10,264 nt of DNA from an uncultured Clostridia bacterium (lineage in GTDB: Bacteria > Bacillota > Clostridia > Christensenellales > Borkfalkiaceae): NCBI GenBank assembly GCA_934271725.1, contig CAKQSC010000034.1, positions 1 through 10,264 on the forward strand. Reading direction: 5' to 3'. A program made the position numbers and the translations under genes. Numbering within the stretch: the first letter of the stretch is position 1; every line of letters starts with the position of its first letter. Under the pieces are notes generated by a model that was not told where the DNA came from, made no database searches, and saw only the letters and a program-made list of their open reading frames with translations. Shown here in pieces: positions 6,222 through 10,264 of this stretch.

Positions 6222-6863
6222 ATGGAAGAATATATGAAAAACGTAACTATAATGAATCACCCTTTAATCGCGCATAAAATTACTCATCTTTGCGACGTGA
6301 ACACCAACACCAAAGAGTTCAGAGAGTTGGTAAGCGAACTCGCAATGCTTATGGGTTACGAAGCGTTCAGAGATTTAACCACGGAAGATATAGAAATACA
6401 GGCTCCCCTTTCAAAGTTCAAATCACCCGTAGTTACGGAAAAGATTGCAATCGTACCCATTTTAAGAGCGGGACTCGGAATGGTCGACGGACTTACTTCT
6501 CTTTTCCCCAACGCGAAAATAGGTCATATCGGTTTGTACAGGGACGAAAAAACGCTCGAACCGCACGAATACTACTGCAAACTTCCCAAAGATTGCATAG
6601 ACGGGCAATGTATAGTCGTCGATCCCGCGCTTGCAACGGGCGGATCGGCAGCCGCGGCGATAGATTTTATTAAGGAAAGGGGTTATAAAAAGATTAAACT
6701 TTTAAGCCTTATCGCGGCTCCCGAAGGAGTTAAGAGAGTAGCGACGGCGCATCCCGACGTTAAGATTTACGTCGCGCATTACGCAAACGCGCCTTTGAAC
6801 GAACACGGGTATATAGTAACGGCGTTCGGCGACGCGGGCGACCGCATTTTCGGCACGAAATAA
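6222..6863 (+). CDS. upp: Uracil phosphoribosyltransferase
   Basis: Cytosolic enzyme that joins uracil and PRPP to give UMP and pyrophosphate, the step after uracil import. The 213-residue protein is full length (family about 209). It contains [11 protein letters not shown] near the start, [13 protein letters not shown] (about residues 78-90), the PRPP-binding loop [10 protein letters not shown] (133-142) and the C-terminal uracil-binding end [11 protein letters not shown]. Just before that end, the usual PGL is replaced by T200-A201-F202. The start at 6222 has AGAAGG 8 nt upstream. A second ATG at 6234 would also keep all motifs but is less well placed. It is flanked by its own promoter and a strong terminator. 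The upstream permease supplies its substrate although the two genes are transcribed separately. Confidence 0.95.
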   Translation: MEEYMKNVTIMNHPLIAHKITHLCDVNTNTKEFRELVSELAMLMGYEAFRDLTTEDIEIQAPLSKFKSPVVTEKIAIVPILRAGLGMVDGLTSLFPNAKIGHIGLYRDEKTLEPHEYYCKLPKDCIDGQCIVVDPALATGGSAAAAIDFIKERGYKKIKLLSLIAAPEGVKRVATAHPDVKIYVAHYANAPLNEHGYIVTAFGDAGDRIFGTK

Positions 6864-6882
6864 CGCGATTCAATTGAAACGG

Positions 6883-6910
6883 AAACCCGACTTTTACGGT
6901 CGGGTTTTCT
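6883..6910 (+). terminator. Intrinsic terminator after upp
   Basis: AAACCCGAC (6883-6891) pairs with GTCGGGTTT (6899-6907) around a 7-nt loop, followed by a TTTTCTT run. It begins 20 nt after the upp stop. The remainder of the gap to the next promoter (6911-6969) holds no gene, only a 6-bp inverted repeat (TACGGC/GCCGTA, 6937-6965). Confidence 0.85.
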
Positions 6911-6969
6911 TGCGTCTTGCAAACGGTTATCACGTTTACGGCGAGTTTTCGGCCAAATTGCCGTAGCGA

Positions 6970-6998
6970 TTGACTTTTTAGAAAACGATTGATATAAT
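6970..6998 (+). promoter_or_regulatory. Promoter for the DUF2130-nucleoside hydrolase-ribokinase operon
   Basis: TTGACT (6970-6975), a 17-bp spacer and a perfect TATAAT (6993-6998). Transcription should start near 7005, leaving a leader of about 62 nt. No other promoter or terminator is evident between here and the window end, so this probably drives all four downstream genes. Confidence 0.8.
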
Positions 6999-7067
6999 AT
7001 AACAAATCATAACGCAATATAGCGGTTCGATAAGGGACGCTTGCGTAAGACGATAAGGAGAAACCGT

Positions 7068-8348
7068 ATGAATAAAATTATTTGCCCGCATTGCAAAAAA
7101 GAGTTTGAACTCACCGATTCGGATTACGTTTCCATAACGGAGCAGGTTAAGGGGATAGAGTTTGAAAAAGAGTTGTCCGCAAGAACGGAACAGTTAAGAA
7201 AAGAGTCGGAATATAAAAATCGTATAGACCTTGCAAAGCAGGAAACGAGTTTCATCGAACAAAAAAACAGAATGTCTGCGGAAATAGAGGAATTGAAGCA
7301 CAGGCTCGACGGGTACGAGGACAAAAAACAGAGAGAAATAGAAGAACTCAAAAGCAAATATACTCTGGAAGCGGAAAACCTTAAACATCAACTTGCCGAC
7401 AGCAGAAACGACGTTCGTACGGCGGTAAACGAAGCGGTTTTGCAAAAAGACGTGGAGATACAGAAACTCAACGTTGTGATAGAAAACGAAAAGCAAAAGC
7501 GTATCGAAGGGGAACAGTCTTTAAAGGAAAGTTACGAAACGCGTCTTAAAGAAAAAGACACGCAGATAGATTTTTATAAAGACTTAAAGACGAAAATGTC
7601 TACCAAAATGGTGGGCGAAACGCTTGAACAGCATTGTCAGACGGAGTTTAACCGCATAAGAATGGCAGGCTTTCCGAGGGCTTATTTCGAGAAAGACAAC
7701 GACGTGAAAACGGGAAGTAAAGGGGATTATATTTTCAAAGATTTCGCAAAGGACGGCACGGAAATAGTTTCTGTTATGTTCGAGATGAAAAACGAAATGG
7801 ATACCACCGCCACGAAACACAGAAACGAAGATTTTCTTAAAGAACTCGACAAAGACAGAACGGAGAAGAAGTGCGAATACGCCGTACTCGTTTCTCTTCT
7901 CGAAACGGACAATGAGTTTTATAACGGCGGAATAGTCGATATGTCGTATAGATATCCTAAAATGTACGTTATCCGTCCGCAATTTTTCGTACCGATTATA
8001 ACCCTTTTAAGAAACGCTTCTTTAAACGCGTTGAACTATAAACGGCAACTTGCGGAAGTGAAAAATCAGAACGTAGACGTTTCCAACTTTGAAAACGAAC
8101 TTACGGAGTTTCAGCAAAAGTTCGCGACTAATTTCGGGCTGGCAAGCAAAAAGTTCGCCGACGCGGTGGCGGAAATCGACAAAACGATAGACCATTTGCA
8201 AAAGGTGAGAGATAACCTTCTTGGTTCGGAACGTCAACTTCGACTTGCGAACGATAAAGCGCAGGATTTGTCGATAAAGAAATTGACTAAAAACAACCCG
8301 ACTATGAAAGCGAAGTTCGACGCGCTTAAAAACGGGGAAGAACAATGA
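7068..8348 (+). CDS. DUF2130 protein: zinc knuckle, coiled coil and nuclease-like fold
   Basis: Conserved protein of unknown cellular role whose core is related to PD-(D/E)xK nucleases. The 426 residues are, in order: a CPHC knuckle (C6, C9); a long charged coiled coil, about residues 25-175; the DUF2130 core from [12 protein letters not shown] (183-194) to about 325; and a helical C-terminal region to the end. The core contains GSKGDY (D220) and FEMKNEMD (E239, K241), spaced like the D...ExK metal-binding triad, and [25 protein letters not shown] and IITLLRNA, all typical of the family. The start at 7068 is chosen because AAGGAG (7055-7060) sits 7 nt upstream. A TTG at 7041 in frame has no such site and would add nine basic residues. 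Its stop overlaps the next start (ATGA). Nuclease activity is inferred from fold and has not been shown from this sequence. Confidence 0.87.
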   Translation: MNKIICPHCKKEFELTDSDYVSITEQVKGIEFEKELSARTEQLRKESEYKNRIDLAKQETSFIEQKNRMSAEIEELKHRLDGYEDKKQREIEELKSKYTLEAENLKHQLADSRNDVRTAVNEAVLQKDVEIQKLNVVIENEKQKRIEGEQSLKESYETRLKEKDTQIDFYKDLKTKMSTKMVGETLEQHCQTEFNRIRMAGFPRAYFEKDNDVKTGSKGDYIFKDFAKDGTEIVSVMFEMKNEMDTTATKHRNEDFLKELDKDRTEKKCEYAVLVSLLETDNEFYNGGIVDMSYRYPKMYVIRPQFFVPIITLLRNASLNALNYKRQLAEVKNQNVDVSNFENELTEFQQKFATNFGLASKKFADAVAEIDKTIDHLQKVRDNLLGSERQLRLANDKAQDLSIKKLTKNNPTMKAKFDALKNGEEQ

Positions 8349-8524
8349 TGACGGACGAGCAGAAATTCAATCTGTACAAATCGCAGTGCGAAACGCTTAA
8401 AACGCTTTTGGAGCATAACGCTATATCTTACGAACAATATTTAACGAGTTTTAACGGGCTTACGGAAAAAACGGGTATGCAACGGTATGCGGACGAGTTT
8501 AAGGTAAAAAGGGAACAACGGTGA
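8345..8524 (+). CDS. Small 59-residue protein translationally coupled to its neighbours
   Basis: A short frame runs from ATG at 8345 to TGA at 8522-8524 and encodes a mostly helical, soluble protein ([20 protein letters not shown] at the start). It overlaps the upstream stop by ATGA and the downstream GTG start by GTGA, which is strong evidence for a real, coupled gene. The middle ([19 protein letters not shown]) resembles the short hairpin of SHOCT-like modules (leucines, a turn, then I-x-x-E-x-Y/F) without matching them exactly. A second ATG at 8348 would remove one residue. There is no signal peptide or membrane segment. Its single cysteine is C15. Function is unknown; a partner of the DUF2130 protein is a reasonable guess because the two are coupled. 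Confidence 0.75.
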   Translation: MMTDEQKFNLYKSQCETLKTLLEHNAISYEQYLTSFNGLTEKTGMQRYADEFKVKREQR

Positions 8525-9429
8525 AAAACATAATTTTAGATACGGATCTCGGCGGAGATTGCGACGACGCTTCCGCTATCGCTCTCGTAAACAAGTTTTA
8601 TAACGACGGAAAAATAAACGTTCTGGGAATGACTTATTCCAACAGCCACCTTGCGGGGGCTTGCCTTACGCGCGCGATAAACGCATATTACGGCAACGAT
8701 TTCAGAACGGGTATGCTCGAAAACGACGTGCTTAACATTCCGTATATCAACGATTTTTCGACGGAGGCTTTAAAGATTCTGGGCAATCCCTTAACGAAAG
8801 GGGGAATAGAAAACGCAAACGACACGATTTACGACCTTTTAACGAAATCGAAAGACAAAAGCGTTACTTTCGTATGTATAGGGCAACTTAAAAACGCAGG
8901 CGATTTTTTAAATTACGATTTTAACGGAACAAGCGGAGCGGATATATTCAACGCAAAGGTGGAAACGCTGTATATAATGGGCGGTTGGTTTAATCAACCG
9001 GGCGAATATTATACGTCGGGCGACGAGAAACTTTACGGGGAATATAATATAATAACGGATCTCGATTCCGCAAAAACCGTGATGAACAAGGTCGATACGG
9101 AGATAGTGTTCTGCGATTTCGACGTGGGCGTAGGCGTTATGACGTTTGAAAAGTTTTCTACCGGGTATAACCCGAAGAATCCCGTTTCCGTTTCCTACAA
9201 ACTGTTTGAAAACGGCGCAAGGCACAGTTGGGATCCTCTTACGGTGTTGTATGCCGTCGAGGGCGACAACGAATATTTCGGCTCGGAAAGAGGAAAGGTA
9301 ATCCTTACCGACAAGGGAAGAACGCTGTTTGAAAAGGACGAAAAAGCAAACGCGCGTAAAGTCTATTTAAAAAAGAGTAAAGAAGAAACGGCAAAATATC
9401 TCGAAAGTTTTTTTGCCGACGAATTATAA
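8521..9429 (+). CDS. Inosine-uridine-type nucleoside hydrolase
   Basis: Expected to split the N-glycosidic bond of nucleosides, giving a free base and ribose, with a bound calcium ion. The 302-residue length suits the IUNH family. The N-terminal metal motif reads DTDLGGDCDDASAI (D7, D9, D13, D15, D16), a variant with two more residues than the textbook DxDxGxDD. This longer form occurs in a subgroup of bacterial homologues. GQLKNAGDFL (about 121-130), YIMGGWF, EYNIITDLDSAK and the C-terminal HSWDPLTV (H235, D238) match family landmarks. The start is GTG at 8521, overlapping the upstream stop, with AGGG about 8 nt upstream. No ATG precedes the metal motif. The ribokinase 16 nt downstream would use the released ribose. 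Substrate preference cannot be read from sequence. Confidence 0.85.
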   Translation: MKNIILDTDLGGDCDDASAIALVNKFYNDGKINVLGMTYSNSHLAGACLTRAINAYYGNDFRTGMLENDVLNIPYINDFSTEALKILGNPLTKGGIENANDTIYDLLTKSKDKSVTFVCIGQLKNAGDFLNYDFNGTSGADIFNAKVETLYIMGGWFNQPGEYYTSGDEKLYGEYNIITDLDSAKTVMNKVDTEIVFCDFDVGVGVMTFEKFSTGYNPKNPVSVSYKLFENGARHSWDPLTVLYAVEGDNEYFGSERGKVILTDKGRTLFEKDEKANARKVYLKKSKEETAKYLESFFADEL

Positions 9430-9445
9430 AAAAGGGGAAAACAAA

Positions 9446-10264
9446 ATGAAGAAAATATACGTGTTCGGGAGCGCAAATACGGATTTGGTTATAACCTCGC
9501 CGAAAATGCCCGTCTCGGGCGAAACGATAACGGGAAGCGATTTTTTCGTTTCGCGCGGAGGTAAAGGGGCTAATCAGGCGGTCGCGGCGTCAAAACTCGG
9601 CGGTTCGGTTAAGTTTTGCTGTTGCCTCGGCGACGACGTGTTCGGTAAAGACGCTCTCCTCTCTTTTAAAGAAGTCGGCATCGACGTAAGCGCGGTAAGG
9701 GTGGTTAAAGGCGTTCCCACGGGAACGGCGGTGATAATCGTCGTGGACGGGGACAACAGAATAATTCTGGATAAGGGTGCGAACGCGTATTTGTCCAAAG
9801 AGGACGCGGACGAGTTTTTAAAAGACGCCGAAGAGGGAGATATATATTTAACTCAACTCGAAAACCCGATAGATGTTATAGGCTACGGCTTAAAAAAGGC
9901 GAAAGAAAAGGGAATGTACGTAGTTCTGAACCCCGCGCCGTGCAACAGGGATATTACGCCGTTTATAAAATATTGCGATCTCATAACTCCCAACGAAACG
10001 GAACTTGCCCTTTTCGGGGGAGAGGAAGAATTGCTTAAACTTACGGGCAACCTTCTCGTTACGCTCGGCGGAAAAGGGTTCGAGATAATAAACAAAAACG
10101 GAAAGACGGCATATCCGTGTATGAAAGTCAAGGCGGTAGACACCACCGCCGCGGGTGATACTTTATGCGGTGGTTTGGTTGCGGGGTTGTCGCTCGGCAA
10201 AGATTTGGTCGAGTCGGCAAAATACGGCAGTTTGTCGGCAACGGTGGCGTGTACGAGAAAAGGC
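9446..10264 (+). CDS. rbsK: Ribokinase, 3' end cut by window
   Basis: PfkB-family sugar kinase that phosphorylates ribose to ribose 5-phosphate with ATP. The 273 codons to the window edge contain GSANTDLV (8-15), SRGGKGANQAVAASKLGG (36-53, ribose and phosphate contacts), NPAP (162-165), the ribokinase TPNETELALF (181-190), VTLGGKG (205-211) and DTTAAGDTLCGG (232-243) with catalytic base D238. The anion-hole motif is DTTAAGD rather than the usual DTTGAGD. AAGGGG at 9432-9437 is 8 nt before the ATG. About 25-40 residues should be missing at the C-terminus. With the nucleoside hydrolase directly upstream, it would turn ribose freed from nucleosides into a pentose-phosphate intermediate. Another PfkB sugar substrate is possible but the motif set favours ribokinase. 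Confidence 0.9.
   Translation, partial: MKKIYVFGSANTDLVITSPKMPVSGETITGSDFFVSRGGKGANQAVAASKLGGSVKFCCCLGDDVFGKDALLSFKEVGIDVSAVRVVKGVPTGTAVIIVVDGDNRIILDKGANAYLSKEDADEFLKDAEEGDIYLTQLENPIDVIGYGLKKAKEKGMYVVLNPAPCNRDITPFIKYCDLITPNETELALFGGEEELLKLTGNLLVTLGGKGFEIINKNGKTAYPCMKVKAVDTTAAGDTLCGGLVAGLSLGKDLVESAKYGSLSATVACTRKG

Noticed and set aside
6937..6965. Inverted repeat TACGGC/GCCGTA upstream of the DUF2130 promoter as an operator
   Set aside because: A 6-bp arm with a 17-nt spacer is easily found by chance in this sequence rich in CGG and GCC; no regulator is in view.
7041..7067. TTG start 27 nt upstream for the DUF2130 gene
   Set aside because: ATG at 7068 has AAGGAG at ideal spacing and begins with the family-typical MNKIxCPHC; the TTG has no ribosome-binding site.

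Overview
The window looks like chromosomal DNA from a moderately low-GC Bacillota, most likely an uncultured gut-type Clostridia member. The grounds are purine-rich Shine-Dalgarno sites, sigma-A-type promoters with exactly 17-bp spacers, an ECF-transporter S component, a clostridial-style uracil permease and abundant AAA/GAA/ACG codons. No phage, transposon, CRISPR, tRNA or rRNA sequence is visible. The taxonomic call is inference.

Layout. Positions 1-653 (minus strand) hold the 5' part of a QueT-type queuosine-precursor transporter S component. It has an unusual repetitive charged tail and a structured leader that resembles a class I preQ1 riboswitch. Divergent from it, 876-3827 (plus) is a two-gene operon of zinc-ribbon multi-membrane proteins of unknown function. 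The second protein carries two copies of the 8-helix module that occurs once in the first. A strong hairpin at 3833-3863 separates this operon from a convergent gene at 3975-4394 (minus) of the DUF523/TudS thiouracil-desulfidase family. Divergent from that, 4643-6115 is a uracil permease behind a structured leader with a terminator-like attenuator. Next is upp (6222-6863) with its own promoter and terminator. Finally a tightly packed operon (7068 to the window end) encodes a DUF2130 nuclease-fold coiled-coil protein, a 59-aa protein, an inosine-uridine-type nucleoside hydrolase and a ribokinase that runs off the window.

How the genes may work together. Six of the nine genes fit one theme, the salvage of nucleobases and nucleosides, including modified bases from RNA turnover. 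QueT would import a queuosine precursor. TudS would remove sulfur from thiolated uracil or UMP. The permease imports uracil and UPRTase converts it to UMP. The nucleoside hydrolase splits nucleosides to base plus ribose, and ribokinase phosphorylates the ribose. The three least-understood genes are the two zinc-ribbon membrane proteins and the DUF2130 protein with its small partner. The most interesting observations are the TudS-permease-UPRTase neighbourhood, the candidate preQ1 pseudoknot, the modular membrane-protein family and the unexplained permease leader.
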